The notes under the pieces were generated by a model. The model was not told the origin of the DNA, made no database searches, and saw nothing but the letters and a program-made list of their open reading frames with translations. A program made the position numbers and the translations under genes. From Cyrtodaria siliqua (lineage: Eukaryota > Mollusca > Bivalvia > Adapedonta > Hiatellidae), in the NCBI GenBank assembly GCA_037043455.1, contig JAWPHD010002639.1, positions 62,001-126,000 of the forward strand: a stretch of 64,000 nucleotides of DNA. The letters are read 5' to 3'. Shown here in pieces: positions 35,213 through 46,936 of this stretch. Every line of letters begins with the position of its first letter. Position 1 is the stretch's first letter.

Positions 35213-36312
35213 AAATAAATAAGAGGTCAATGACCTTGAAGCTCTACTGATAGATTTTGATAGCTTGATCAGCCATGGGAACCTGTGAAGTTTTATGGAA
35301 ATAGTTTCAGAGAAGTAGTCGCTACAAGTTTTTCCTATTATCACTCTAAAAAAAGATGGTCGCAGGCATAGAATCAATGAATTTTGTTTAGGACCAACTA
35401 CATGTCATGCCAGTCATTTTAGTAAAGGTTCCAAATCAATACAACTTATGTTTTTTGATAAGTAGTTGCCACAAACGAGTATTTAAGCTGTGGCAGCCAT
35501 CTTGAATTTCCGGTCAACCTTATTTTTACTTAATGGAACTAACTGGACATCAAAACCAACAATTCCTGTAAAGTTTTATAAAAGTCATTTTGGTAAAGGT
35601 ACCCAACCGCTTACGGTTTTAGAGAAGTAGTTACCACAAAATCGTATTTAATAAATCTATTTTTAGACATGGTGGCCATCTTGAATTTTAGGCCAATCTG
35701 ATTTTGACTTAGGACCAACTAGACATCAAGAGCAATTCCTATATTCCTAAATATTATGATTTATTATGCAACATTATAATCTCATTCCATTTTATCCTAC
35801 TCTAAAGAATTATTTTTTTCCAGCTTATAAAAATGTCATAATGCTACCAAAAAGTTTAATTATAAAACTATATAAATTAAATCCCTTACAACATCAACAT
35901 TAGTATATCCTCTTTGTTCTGCTCCAAATCGCACTGTGGAACAGAAATTGAATGATCTGTATTCAGAATATAGCAGGTGTGGTCACACACAGGCCATGTT
36001 ATGCAATTTCTCCTGAGAATTATGTTACTATTTTTAGAGGAGTAGTGGCTACACATTTTTACTATACAAACTTTATGTAAACAAATATGGCCACTGGCGC
36101 CCATGTTTAATGTCGAATCAAAAAAAAATCGACAAGGATCAACATCATGTCATGTTGATAATTTAAAAAAAAGTCCCATATCAATATCACTTACAGTTTT
36201 CAAGAAGTAGTCGCTACAAACTTTTTTTAAAAAAATCTGTTTTTAGCCATGGCGGGCATCTTGAATTTCCGGCCGACCTAAACAAGTTCTGGGATCAATT
36301 AGACATTAAGAA
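35213..36312 (+). mobile_element. RC-B rolling-circle-like element, 3' truncated
   Basis: It starts with aataag, the palindrome aggtcaatgacct and tag gctctactgat. Diverged units carry agtttcagagaagtagtcgc and gccatcttgaatttccgg. Sequence past ~36312 is unrelated, and no hairpin end or microsatellite is present. A unique-looking insert at ~35735-35935 breaks the array. Confidence 0.75.
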
Positions 36313-36471
36313 CGGAAGTTCTTAACAAACTTCCGCAGAACGGAGAACGGAAGTTTCCCCTGGACAATGTAGCGTTTCGTGTTTCTAGATGTTGTGCGGT
36401 GGTTTAATTGTGACGACATTCAATATTGTATTCATTGTAATGCATAGAACATGCATTACAATGACACAAGC

Positions 36472-37145
36472 CTAAGTTCTTTTGGATAGGAAAACATTTA
36501 TTTCGGTCGGAAACCGACCTCCAAATAAATGTTTTCCTATCCAAAAGTCCAAAGGAAACTTCCGTTCTGCTACCAATTTCAAAAATGTAACGAATTCTTC
36601 ACCAGCCTCGTTTTCCGATAAAACTGTTATAACTTCATGAAGAATGTTATTAACTTGAAAATTATCTAGTTCTGATTCAATTTTGTCATTTAAATCCTCA
36701 GGTTCAGAGATGCTTGAAAATGATTCTTCATGAAGAGACGGACCATCAGAATATAGGCATGTCTCCTCCAACATTTCACAAAGACTGTCTTCACTCTCCG
36801 TTTCCCACTGTTCCTTATCATTAGTATAATTTCAATGTTTACATTTCGAAAGTGGAGATTTTTTTTTATGTTAGAACCCAATTTTCTAGGAGTTGAAGTT
36901 GTACTTTTTATTGGAGATAAATATTTTTGTCTCTTCATACATGGTGAAAGTGAGGAATTTAGGCATTTTCGTTTGGTTGAAATTGTCTTTCTCGGCGTGC
37001 TGCTCAAAAGGTTGAAAACATGTCTTGCTTTGTAGTACTTTCTTATACACTTCTCAAAACTGCTAACTACACCGCTACGTTTTGGGTTATATATATCGAT
37101 GGGTTGAATTTTTTTCAATAAAATAAAAAGGAAATACCAATTCAA
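36472..37145 (-). pseudogene. Broken reading frame, unrecognised protein
   Basis: Two minus-strand frames look like parts of one protein. The upstream part (37145-36840) has NPKRSGVVSSFEKCIRKYY and a basic, Ser/Thr/Pro-rich segment (SSTPRKTISTKRKCLN). The downstream part (~36830-36476) has an acidic segment (EQWETESEDSLCEML, SSISEPEDLND) and LSENEAGEEFVTFLKLVAER. The frames differ by one step near a run of nine A/T at about 36860 and a TGA at about 36835, so at least one frameshift and one stop separate them. Both ends run into palindromes. It may belong to an uncharacterised invertebrate nuclear-protein or transposon-linked family, but I cannot confirm that. Confidence 0.45.
36479..36547. 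repeat. Perfect 25-bp hairpin inside the broken frame
   Basis: Arms at 36479-36503 and 36523-36547 (cttttggataggaaaacatt plus tattt) are exact reverse complements. The 19-base loop itself contains ggtcgg-aaa-ccgacc. Outside it, gaacggaagtttcccctgg (36345) and ccaaaggaaacttccgttc (36549) form a second inverted pair. On the minus strand the right arm encodes FWIGKHLFGG, so a coding piece has been copied in inverse. Confidence 0.93.
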
Positions 37146-37467
37146 TCATTTTTACATCATTTCATTTTATTTTTTTCATGGGCAATGCTAGAACTAAACC
37201 ACAATAAGCAATTACAAACGACCCATGTAAACACTAAAGTCACACTTTTCATTTCTTGTTCATAAAAGTGTGACTTTAGTGTTTACATGGGTCGTTTGTA
37301 ATTGCTTATTGTGGTTTAGTTCTAGCATTGCCCATGAAAAAAATAAAATGAAATGATGTAAAAATGATTGAATTGGTATTTCCTTTTTATTTTATTGAAA
37401 AACATTCAACCCATCGATATATATAACCCAAAACGTGAGCGGTGTAGTTAGCAGTTTTGAGAAGTGT
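37047..37467. repeat. 421-bp near-perfect palindrome
   Basis: The left arm (37047-37250) and right arm (37263-37467) are reverse complements with about two differences: a g/t mismatch in ttgaat(t/g)tttttcaat and a 1-base indel in ccgct(c)acgttttggg. The spacer is ~12 bases (catttcttgttc). The left arm includes the start of the broken frame at 36472-37145. High arm identity means a young inverted duplication, a foldback element, or an assembly artefact. Confidence 0.93.
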
Positions 37468-38206
37468 AGATAACGCTAGTCCTTTTTCTTGTTACATTTG
37501 AATTTTCCCATCTGAAACAAACAACAGCAAACACTTACTGGTAGTCGTGTATTACTAGTATATGAATAAGTATACCCGTCAATGTTCCCTCTTTTCAAAG
37601 AAGTCTCTTATTTTGCTGTTTAAATTGTCCGATTTTCGTTAATAATGACTGATATTCTGCAGTCTCCCTACTTTGTATTATATAATATTGAAAATCTAAC
37701 CTAGTATCATTTTTTTCTTTTAAACGAAATGATACACAGTTGTAAAATTTTAAACAATATCAGAAAAAAAAGAAGACTTTTTAAAATATTCTCATCTTTC
37801 AAGCTCGTTCCAGAATTTTCCTCGATAAAACATAATACTGGAAACAACGAAGACATCTGAAAACTATAGGAAGCAGACTCGGTTTTATAAGTGTGTTCTT
37901 TAGAGGTATATTATATGTATAATGCAACTTTTGCTCAGCCTCCAAACCCAACCGGGCTTCCTCGTCTATCTCCGTAAGAATAGACTAAGGTCTAAAAAGG
38001 ACCATGACTACGCCAATTGTGATTTGACTTGTGATACGGAAGATATATTCTTGGACGAAACAATAACAGCGGCATTTATTGAAACGTATTGAATTCTACA
38101 ATTTTCACAATAATTGCAAGCGTTTACATATTATTTATCTATGTCTCCGAAACCGCATCTTACTCTCCGAATCCTGCTCATACTCTCCGACACCGCCTCT
38201 TCATAA
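37468..38206. other. Unique DNA
   Basis: No gene seen. A short repeated tactctccgaa/acaccgc motif occurs at 38145-38200 and recurs near 41940. Confidence 0.45.
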
Positions 38207-39657
38207 ACAAGAGGTCAATGACCTTGAAGCTCTACTGATAGATTTTGATAGCTAGGTCAGCATTCCTGTGAAGTTTCATAAAAATCTTTCAAGTAGTTTC
38301 AGAGGAGAAGTCGCTAAAAGTTGAAGTTTTTACTATATAACTCTAGGTAAACAAAGATGGCCACTGGCAGCCATGTTTAATGTCGAATCAAAATAATGTT
38401 CGACAAGGATCAACATCTTGTCATGCTGATCATTTCAGAAAAAAAATCCCATATCAATATCACTTACAGTTTTCAAGAAGTAGTTGCTACAAACTTGTTT
38501 TTAAAAATCTATGTTTAGCCGTGGTGGCCATCTTGAATTTCCGGCCGACCTGAAATTGTGTCAGGATCAACTAGATATCAAGAGCAACATTCCTGGGAAG
38601 TTTCATGAAAATCCGTCTAGTAGTTTCAGAGGAGTAATCCCTACAATTTGTTACTATGCAAACTCTATGTAAACAAAGATGACCACTGGTGCCCAGGGTT
38701 AATTTTGATTCAAAATAATTTTCGACAAGGATCAACATCATGTCATGCTGATCATTTTAGAAAAAGTCCTATATCAATATCACTTACAGTTTTCAAGAAG
38801 TAGTCGCTACAAATTTATTTATTTTAAATCTATTTTTAGCCATGATGGCCATTTTGAATTTCCGGCCAGCCTGAAATGTTTCTAGGATCAACTAGATATC
38901 AAAAGCAACATTCCTGTGAAGTTTCATGAACATCCGTCAAATAGTTTCAGAGGAGTAGTCGCTACAAGTTTTAACTATATAGTTCTATGTAAACAAAGAT
39001 GTCCACTGGCAGCCATGTTTAACGTCGAATCAAAATAATGTTCGACTCGGATCAACATCATGTCATGCTGATCATTTTAGAAAAACATTACAGTTTTCAA
39101 GAAGTAGTCGCTACAAACTTTTTTTTAAAAATCTGCTTTTAGCCATGGCGGCCATCTTGAATTTCCGGCCGACCTAAAAGAATTCTGGGATCAATTAGAC
39201 ATCAAGAGCAACATTCCTGTAAAGTTTCATGAAAATCCGCAAAGTAGTTTCAGAGGAGTAGTCGCTACAAGTTTTTACTATATAACTCTATGTAAACAAA
39301 GATGGCCGCTGGCAGCCATGTTTAACATCAAATCAAAACTATTTTTGACAAGGACCAACATCATGTCATGCTAATCATTTTACAAAAGTCCCATATCAAT
39401 ATCACTTATATTTTTCAAGAAGTAGTCGCTACAAACTTGTATTTTAAAAATATATTTTTAGCTTTGGCGGCCATCTTGGATTTCACATCAACATGAATTT
39501 TTGCTAGGATCAACTAGACATCATGGGCAACATTTCTGTAAAGTTTCATGAATATCCATCCAGTAGTTTCAGAGAAGTAGTCGCTACAAATAAAAATTTA
39601 CGGACGGACAGACGGACAGACGGACAGACGGACGAAAGCTAAAAGTAGAGCTAAAAA
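38207..39657 (+). mobile_element. RC-B rolling-circle-like element (319-bp units)
   Basis: It starts aacaag with palindrome aggtcaatgacct, spacer tgaa and tag gctctactgat. About four units of ~320 bp follow, each with gtagtttcagaggagtagtc, acaaagatggccactggcag, gatcaacatcatgtcatgct and ggcggccatcttgaatttcc. The end has a cggacagacggacagacgg run, then a decayed hairpin gaaagctaaaagtagagct and aaaaa. It is non-coding. Confidence 0.85.
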
Positions 39658-39852
39658 TGACCATAATTCTTTTCAATTTATATTCGATTGTTTTTTTTTC
39701 ATTGAACGATGATAGATAGGTGATTTCAAAGTCATAGACCTCCTCATTCGTGGGCAGATTTCTCATAAAACAGCAGAAAAACGGAGTGAAAACCATGTCC
39801 TGCTGAGAAAATTACACTCGTCGATAGACTTATGACAATTCTACAGACCACA

Positions 39853-41799
39853 TTTATTTTCGGGGGCATATAGTAATCGCACCGTCCGTCTGTCCGTCCG
39901 GATTCTGTCTGTCTGTCTGTTTGTCCGTCCGTCATTCCGAAGTTCGTGTCCGGACCGTAACTTCACAACCCCTGCAGGGATTTTTAAATAACTTGGCACA
40001 AGTGATAAGATAAGATAAGATAAGATAAGCGACTTTATTTAAAGAGGGTAACATATTTAGTTTAAAACTAATCTTCCACATGGCCCTCTATTATTTACAA
40101 CATTTTCAACAACAATACATGTTTAATATAAAATGACATATCTGATGTACATTTCCAATTAAATCAAGTTCATCATCATCATTTTAGAATATATGGTGAC
40201 TTATGACTTACACACACAATCACATTCACACATGAATTTCTCATTGACAGTGACATTTAGCAAAAAACAATATATACAGATTAACAATATATGCTAAAAC
40301 AAAATAAAAATAAAGTTTAAAAAAAAAAAAAATTGCAATAATCCAATAATTAAAGAAAAACAATTTAAACATTTTTCATTAATTTAATTAAATTGCATTG
40401 AAATGCCATTATTGACGATCTGTCTTTAATGTTGGTAGGTAAATTATTCCAAATTATTGGTCCTGAGTATGTTAAACTTTGTTTAAATATTTCTTTATTA
40501 GGTTTTGGTATTATGAAATTGTTTGAAGAACATGATCGTGTTATTGTTGTATTTTCATTAACTTGTCTTAATGTGAACATTTCATTGACATAAGATGGAG
40601 TTTTACATTTTGATATTTTATACATAAACTTTGCTTTTCTAAGATAGACTCTGTCAAACACTGTTAATATTTTCAAATCCTGCATGATTTCTAATGAGTT
40701 TTCAACTTCATAATCAAGAATAACTTTGCAAGCTCTTTTTTGTAGTCGTAATATTCTATTTAAACTTGTCTGACAGGTTCCACCCCATATAACATTGCAA
40801 TAATCTATGTGTGGTTGAATGTAAGCTTTATAAAACTGAATCCTATGATTGAGACTTAAGTCTTGCTTAATTCTGGACAGAAGCCAAACATTTGATGAAA
40901 TTTTTTTACATAACAAGACGATATATCGCGCGCAAAACCCAGGTCCGTACCTCAAAGGTCAAGGTCACACTTGAAGTTCATAGGTCAAAAACAGGTACGC
41001 AATTTCGTGTCCGGACCGTAACGTCACAACCCCTGCAGGGATTTTTAAATAACTTGGCACAAGTTATCACCATAACAAGACGATGTGTCGCGCGCAAAAC
41101 CCAGGTCCGTACCTCAAAGGTCAAGGTCACACTTGAAGTTCATAGGTAAAAAACAGGTACACAATTTCGTGTCTGGACCGTAACGTCACAACCCCTGCAG
41201 GGATTTTTAAATAACTTGGCACAAGTGATCAACATAACAAGATGATGTGTCACGCGCAAAACCCAGATCCGTACCTCAAAGGTCAAGGTTACACTTGAAG
41301 TTTATAGGTAAAAAACAGGTACGTAATTTCGTGTCCGGACTGTAACGTCACAACCCCTGCAGGGATTTTTAAATAACTTGGCACAAGTGATCACCATAGC
41401 AAGACGATGTGTCGCGCGCAAAACCCAGGTCTTCAAGGTCAAGGTCACACTTGGAGGTCAAAAGTCAAATTGTGTCCGATCAATAACTCTGGCAGTCATG
41501 GACGGATTTTAAATAACTTGGCACAAGTGCTCACCACAACAAGACGATGTGTCGCGCACAAAATCCAGGTCTGTGGCCCGAAGGTCAAGGTCACATTTAG
41601 AGGTCAAATGTCAAGTCGTGTCCGGTCAATAACTTTTGCATGCCTGGACGGATTTTCAAATAACTTGGCACAAGTGCTCACCACAACCAAATGAGGTGTC
41701 GTGCACAACTCCAGGTCGATGGCTCCAAGGTCAAGGTCATACTTAGAGGTCAAAGGACACTTCGGGGGCATTTATCACTTACAGTGATATTTCTTGTTC
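39853..41799 (-). mobile_element. RC-E rolling-circle-like element (162-bp units), split by a LINE
   Basis: Read on minus, the start at 41799 is aacaagaa followed by the palindrome tatcact-gta-agtgata and tag atgcccccgaa. Units of 162 bp follow: the ccctgcaggg marker lies at 41031, 41193 and 41355 and also near 39970. They contain cttggcacaagtgatcacca and aaggtcaaggtcacacttg. A ggacggacagacagacag run precedes the lower end, where atgcccccgaa recurs at 39860-39870. A LINE fragment sits at 40004-40908. Confidence 0.8.
40004..40908 (-). mobile_element. 5'-truncated non-LTR retrotransposon (LINE) fragment
   Basis: The minus-strand frame, stop at 40365, encodes the C-terminal part of a LINE reverse-transcriptase ORF. 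Its residues fit the family's conserved tail: YIQPHIDYCNVIWGG, LQKRACKVILDY, FDRVYLRKAKFMYKI, TRSC, KQSLTYSGPIIWNNLP. The catalytic YxDD region is absent because the copy is 5' truncated. The 3' tail on minus is a (TTATC)n run (plus-strand gataa repeats at 40004-40028), as in some CR1/L2/Rex-type LINEs. The host RC-E unit resumes at acataacaagacg with almost no duplication. The first ~16 residues of the open frame come from the host repeat. Confidence 0.85.
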
Positions 41800-44242
41800 A
41801 ATATATTTCGAAACTAACACATGAAATAGGAAGGTAAAACATTCCTACATCGTACCACATTCCCCGATTTTTGCAAAAGATCGAGTTTTGGCCGAAAAAA
41901 ACGAAAATATTAAATTCACACTTACCGTTGCTGCTTCAATTTACTCTCCGCAACCGCATCGGAAGTGTCTCCGAAACGTCGTATTATCACCTCTTTTTGG
42001 GGGCGGTTGCGGAGTCTAGTAGGCGTGTAGCAGCTACTTTACACCTGTAAGAAGCACAAATGTAAGTTGCACACCAGCTAATGTCCAATAAATATGGAGA
42101 TGTTGTGCTCTATATAAATGCTCAACTAATGTGAAAATAGTTATATATCGGAACCCGGAATGGAGAGATTCAAAATACTTTAGTTTTTCCCATATTGAAA
42201 ACATTCTGGGTCTATAAAGGCAAGTAAATTTTCCACATGCTGGAGATTTGCATTCAGCTTACATATGGCGGGGAATACAATACTACTACAAATACTACAG
42301 TAGTTAGATGTACAGTACAATGAAGCAGCTTCATGAGGCATGACATTAGATATTATGAAAGTTATTATTTTTTCATAAATATTATGTGTACAGAGATTGT
42401 AAAATCGCATGTGCATGTGTCCCGACTCAATTACTCTCATAAATGACCGATGTTGGGAACACTTGGTAAATTTGGGAACCATTGCCTGACCATTTCTAAA
42501 ACACACTTCGACGTTATACACTAAACCAAATTGCTAAGTACCTACCTAAGAATATGTCAATAATATTCTCATTGTTTTGTGTATTTTGAGCTTGATTAGA
42601 GATACGGTTAAACTGCAAAATAACGAGTGTAAATCTTCTGCTCTAATTGCATGAACATATTTTAAAAGTTTTAAGTCAATGTGTTTTCTTAGAAATAAGT
42701 TTTAACACTTATACAACTGGGTAAAATTATTCTGACATCATGTTTTACTAGCATTACGACTACAAATGCGTTTGCAAAAGACATTTTCGAAATATTTAAT
42801 GTTTAAACACTGAATTACAGTTACTTGAATTTCAAACAATATTCAATTTAAAGGGAGGTAATTTAAGATTATCCATATTTCATTTTTTTTTTATAGACGG
42901 AGAATCTGCGATAAATGGGTCAAATTTTTATGTTTTTTTTCTATTATTTCATACCAATTTTAAGAATTTTATATCTTTAAGCGATCTTTGACTCATGTTA
43001 CGTGTTTTATCAGCACTTAACATGTTTTCATGTAAAGGGAGGGTAACTCTCAAAAGATGTAGATATACAGTTACAATTGAAACAAAAAATAAATGTTTTA
43101 CAAACTATGGGTCAAAACAAAATACTTATCACAATACTTATCACATTAAGAAAATTAGTTAAGATACAAAAGTGAGTAATTAGGAATTGTGTTCAGTGTT
43201 TATCCCTTCTATGTCATATATTACTCCGGAAGCATTTGTCATTCCAGGTGCCCTATGTTTCTGTTTTTAACGAATTCTAATTCTGTTATTATAGGGAATG
43301 GTCTAATCCGTAGACCTGATATATTCTACTTCCGGTTGCCTAGCTTCCTCCGCTCTAGAAAAATATAGTCCATCATTTCTTTCAAAATATTTCTCAAATT
43401 CAATCACCTTACAGTCTGCTTTCGGACTGTTTCAGTGATAAATAATGTTTATTTCAAAATGTGCATTTATAAGCAAGATCTCATTTATTCCGCCACACGC
43501 GTATGAATATTTTACTATATTTGTAATGGCTATTTTAAGATTATTTTGGAAAATACCTATGACGTTACAGTAATTAAACCTTGATCTTACATAAGAAGTT
43601 TTGAACTGACGAGAATTTTAAAGGAGTTGCAGAAGCTAAACATGGATTTTACCGTCAACATGTCGCTCAAAAAGGTTCTTGTGACAGTAAGAAGGATTAA
43701 ATTAGTTGATATGAACAAGAAATATACGACACAAAAAGGCTTATATCGTTTTAAATGTGGAAAATTTGATGAGTATTTTTCGGATAATACTACTCATGGA
43801 TTTATATGTACAGTAGTGTTCGGATAACATTTACAGAGTCAACCAACGACGACGTGACCAAAAAGAACGCAATATTATGTAAGTAAGATACTTTCAATTT
43901 CGGACATTATGATCAGTGGGATTAGGCAACTGAAACACAAAAAAAATAATCTAAAACCTTAAGTGTTTGAAGGAAAAAAAAGAACTGACAGTGACAGTTC
44001 ATACCACAATGAACACACACAAAGACACTAAACCCTTACATGTAACACACACAAAGACACTAAACCCTTACATGTAACTTTCAACTTTACAAGGAGTTCA
44101 ATTTACACAGGGTATGGCTCTCAGTTGTAGGCGTACACCCTCGCTTGAGCATGCTTGACGGCTTAACATTCCCTCCGACGCATAGGATGTCGCGCAATAT
44201 GTCCCATATATACATTAACATTTAAATTTAGGTTCTACTGGA
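41800..44242. other. Unique AT-rich DNA
   Basis: A 12-bp perfect inverted repeat, ctccgcaaccgc / gcggttgcggag, lies at 41945-42014. Frames at 42180-42521 (minus) and 43627-43827 (plus) have no recognisable domain. The second, with LKKVLVTVRRIKLVDMNKKY, is the more protein-like but has no splice or transcript evidence. Confidence 0.45.
44013..44078 (+). repeat. Two-copy 32-bp tandem repeat
   Basis: acacaaagacactaaaccct is repeated at an offset of 32 bp (44019 and 44051). Confidence 0.9.
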
Positions 44243-44388
44243 GTTAATCCGAGCCTTCTTTGACCGGTTCAAAGCCTTTTTTTATGTTTTGATATTACAT
44301 CTGTCTTTGTACGAAAAAGTCGATATCAAATAAAGAACAAAAGAAGAAAATAAATAAGCTTTTTTATGTCAGAGAAGGCTCGGATTAT
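44243..44388. mobile_element. 146-bp inverted-repeat element
   Basis: taatccgagccttct at 44243-44257 mirrors agaaggctcggatta at 44373-44387. The interior is AT-rich and non-coding. A small foldback/MITE-like element; no target duplication identified. Confidence 0.55.
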
Positions 44389-44712
44389 GCGGGAGTGTGT
44401 TTAAAACCCCGGGATGTGGCTCCTTGGAGAATCGAACCCAGGACCTCTGCAAGCGGTAACTCCAATGTTTTTTTAAAGAAATAACACTGCTGAGTTTTTT
44501 TAGATTTTATTCAGAACATTGCCAAATTTATGGTATGAATTCAGAGCACAAATTATGAACAATCGTAAAACAGTAAACTCATTGACAAGAAACATACATG
44601 TACTGTCAATTAAACAATTGAAAACATGTATTTCAAAAGAACGCATTTTTAAAAAAAAAAATGTCGATACAAAGGCACTTTTTTCTGACACACGTACATT
44701 TCAGTTGAAATA

Positions 44713-45081
44713 TACCGTATTTCCCCTATTACCGTAGTAGCGCCTCCTCTAATAATAACGCCCCCACCAATTTTAAGAAACCTTACCTTCTTTGAAAATT
44801 CAAACTACGACACTGGCTTGGTCTATCACATAAATTAAACCTTATAGCGCTGTCATCCGTTTGACCTATTATGCTTCAATGATAACAGAGTTATACTCCG
44901 AAAACAGTCGGGTTAAGTTTTAGTCAGGGCCGGTGTCATAGTAAAAGATAGTTTTATAGTAATTTTACAGTAAACAATCGGGTAAGATATCGGGAAATGT
45001 TGAACATTTTGAACCATAATAAGAGCGCCCCTTTTGAACTTTGCATAGCGCCCAGGCGCTACTAATAGGGGAAATACGGTA
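44713..45081. mobile_element. 369-bp TIR element with gcgcc-rich subterminal repeats
   Basis: taccgtatttcccctatta (44713-44731) is the exact reverse complement of 45063-45081. Subterminal gcgcctcctctaataataacg and agcgcccaggcgctact sequences follow. TA at both edges suits a TA-targeting (Tc1/mariner-like) or hAT-type MITE. No transposase is present. Confidence 0.75.
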
Positions 45082-46274
45082 TGTTTGTTATGTTACGTTG
45101 CATACAGTTTAATTCTTATATCCTGTAAAACAGGTTTTGAATGTACCAGCTCTACACATCACTGTGTTTCATCTCGGACATTTTGCGTGAAAAGTGTGTT
45201 GTTGTTTTTTATGTTTTTTTACTCATAAAAAGTCAACTGTATGTAGTTTCATTGGTTCAATAGCAATATAAATCACTCCGGAACGTTCCACAATGTTGTA
45301 CCACACAGAGAAAAAAATCAATAAATGATACTAATTAAAAAAAGAAAGATAATATACATGTACATACAGAATTTAGTTTTAAACCCAATTCAACATAAAC
45401 TCTTTAGTGAGTTTGGGAATGATAATTTTCCTTGGTTTTCATGCATGTGGATGACGAATCACGTACATGTACATTTATTAAACTGGTTTCGTTAAATTTT
45501 TGCGCGATTCAACATTACTTACACATGCATAAAATCACGAAAATTAAATAATTATACATGAATTATAATCATATTTTCAGAATTTTTGTTTTTTTATTTT
45601 CGCAATAGTTTTAATAATGCCACGCAACATCAAGGTGATTCCTGGAACACATGACATCACGTTGGTTAAAAAAGACGCGTTAGATACACATGTTTTTTCA
45701 AAGTATTTTTGTATTGTTATATCATAAAATGGACATTTTAGAATTAGTCGTGGCATAAAAGTTCTCTCAAATTTGTTTGTTTTTTGTATGAAATTCATGA
45801 AACTCGTGAAAATGTTTCTATTGTAACTCAGCAGAGGCTTGTTTAATGAAATATTCATTTAAACTTGTTTCATAAAGTCTATATGAAGAAATGGTAATTC
45901 ATTTGATATCCTCTGTATTTTTATTTCATGTGAATTTCTGGTTAGAAAGGGACTTGAACTTTCACGTTCCGACACATTTCAGCATTATTTCAGTACTTTC
46001 ACTTTGAAAAGCGCAGTTACTGAAACTGCAGCTAGAATTTGTGAGGCCATCCATAAACATTATGTGTTTGGTGTTTCCCCCATCCCGACCCAGGATTTTA
46101 TAGGTAGGTAGGTATAGGTACATGTATGTGATTTTTTTGTTTGTTGCCAAAGACAGTAAAAACCTTAAGAAATGAAAGAAAAATGCACTAAAGATAGTAA
46201 AAGAAAGAATTGCTATAAAAAGTTTTCGGGAGGGCCCTTTTTCGTGGGTATGTAGGGAAACAGCAAGCCAACAC
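45082..46274. other. Unique DNA
   Basis: The minus-strand frames 45577-45858 (93 residues) and 45962-46366 (134 residues) show no recognised domain. The second enters the RC-A end and is not a gene. Confidence 0.45.
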
Positions 46275-46700
46275 TTTTTAGCTCTATTGGCCAAAGGCCA
46301 GCAGAGCTTTTGGGATGACAAGCTGTCCGTCGTCCGTATTTCCGTTAACTTTTGCCTTGTGAACACTCAGGGGCCTTCATTATTAATCGAATCTTTAGGA
46401 AACTTTGCCAGTGTCTTTATATCAATGAAAGCTCTGACAAGTTCGAAAACCAGCCAGATCGGATTAATTTTACTGGAGTTATGGCCCTTCTTTTGCTAAA
46501 AAATGCCATATTAAGCCTTGTGAACACTCTAGCACTTCATTTATTATTTGATCTTTACTAAACTTGCAGATTGTTAATATCAATGAAAGCTCGGACAAGT
46601 TCGAAAACCAGCCAAATCGGTTCAGTAACACCGCCCTTGTTTTTTTCTGAAAAATGCCATTTTCTGCCTTGTGAACACTAGGAATTTTGGGGCCTTTTTA
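46275..46700 (-). mobile_element. RC-A rolling-circle-like element, 5' truncated
   Basis: On minus it ends at 46275 with the hairpin gctctgctggcc-ttt-ggccaatagagc then taaaaa. Before that come a gacggacgacgg-like run and about two and a half ~161-bp units of the variant with gtgttcacaaggc. The 5' start is missing; sequence above ~46700 is unrelated. Confidence 0.8.
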
Positions 46701-46864
46701 ACAGAGTACGTTTGATCGTAGGTGAATTTTGTTTTTTGTATTAAAAGAACAAAGTGCCTGGCATGGAAAAATCTTCAATTAGCGATACTGTGTTTTCAAC
46801 GGATACATCGAAATACCCATTATTGAAAGATTTACAGTGTACAAATTCAAGTTGCATTCTCAAA
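46701..46864. other. Short unique spacer
   Basis: Nothing recognised. Confidence 0.35.
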
Positions 46865-46936
46865 CTTTCTGTGGTGTAGTGGAAACACCCATATCATTTA
46901 TTGGTACGAGACATTGGTTCGAATCCAGGCAGGTAG
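46865..46936 (+). tRNA. Degenerate tRNA-like sequence (pseudogene or SINE head)
   Basis: An A-box-like tggtgtagtgg at 46872 and a B-box ggttcgaatcc at 46916 lie 44 bases apart, as in a tRNA. The D-stem pairs (gtgt/acac), the acceptor pairs at 6 of 7 positions allowing one wobble (ctttctg/caggtag), and the T-stem mostly pairs. The anticodon stem does not pair convincingly. I read it as a tRNA pseudogene or tRNA-derived repeat, not a working tRNA. Confidence 0.35.

Noticed and set aside
40909..41694. Plus-strand frames across the 162-bp units
   Set aside because: Repeat-derived; the frame at 40892-41149 also spans the LINE junction.
44404..44466. B-box-like ggttcgattct on the minus strand
   Set aside because: Only the B-box is present; the T-stem pairs poorly and no A-box or acceptor partner lies upstream.
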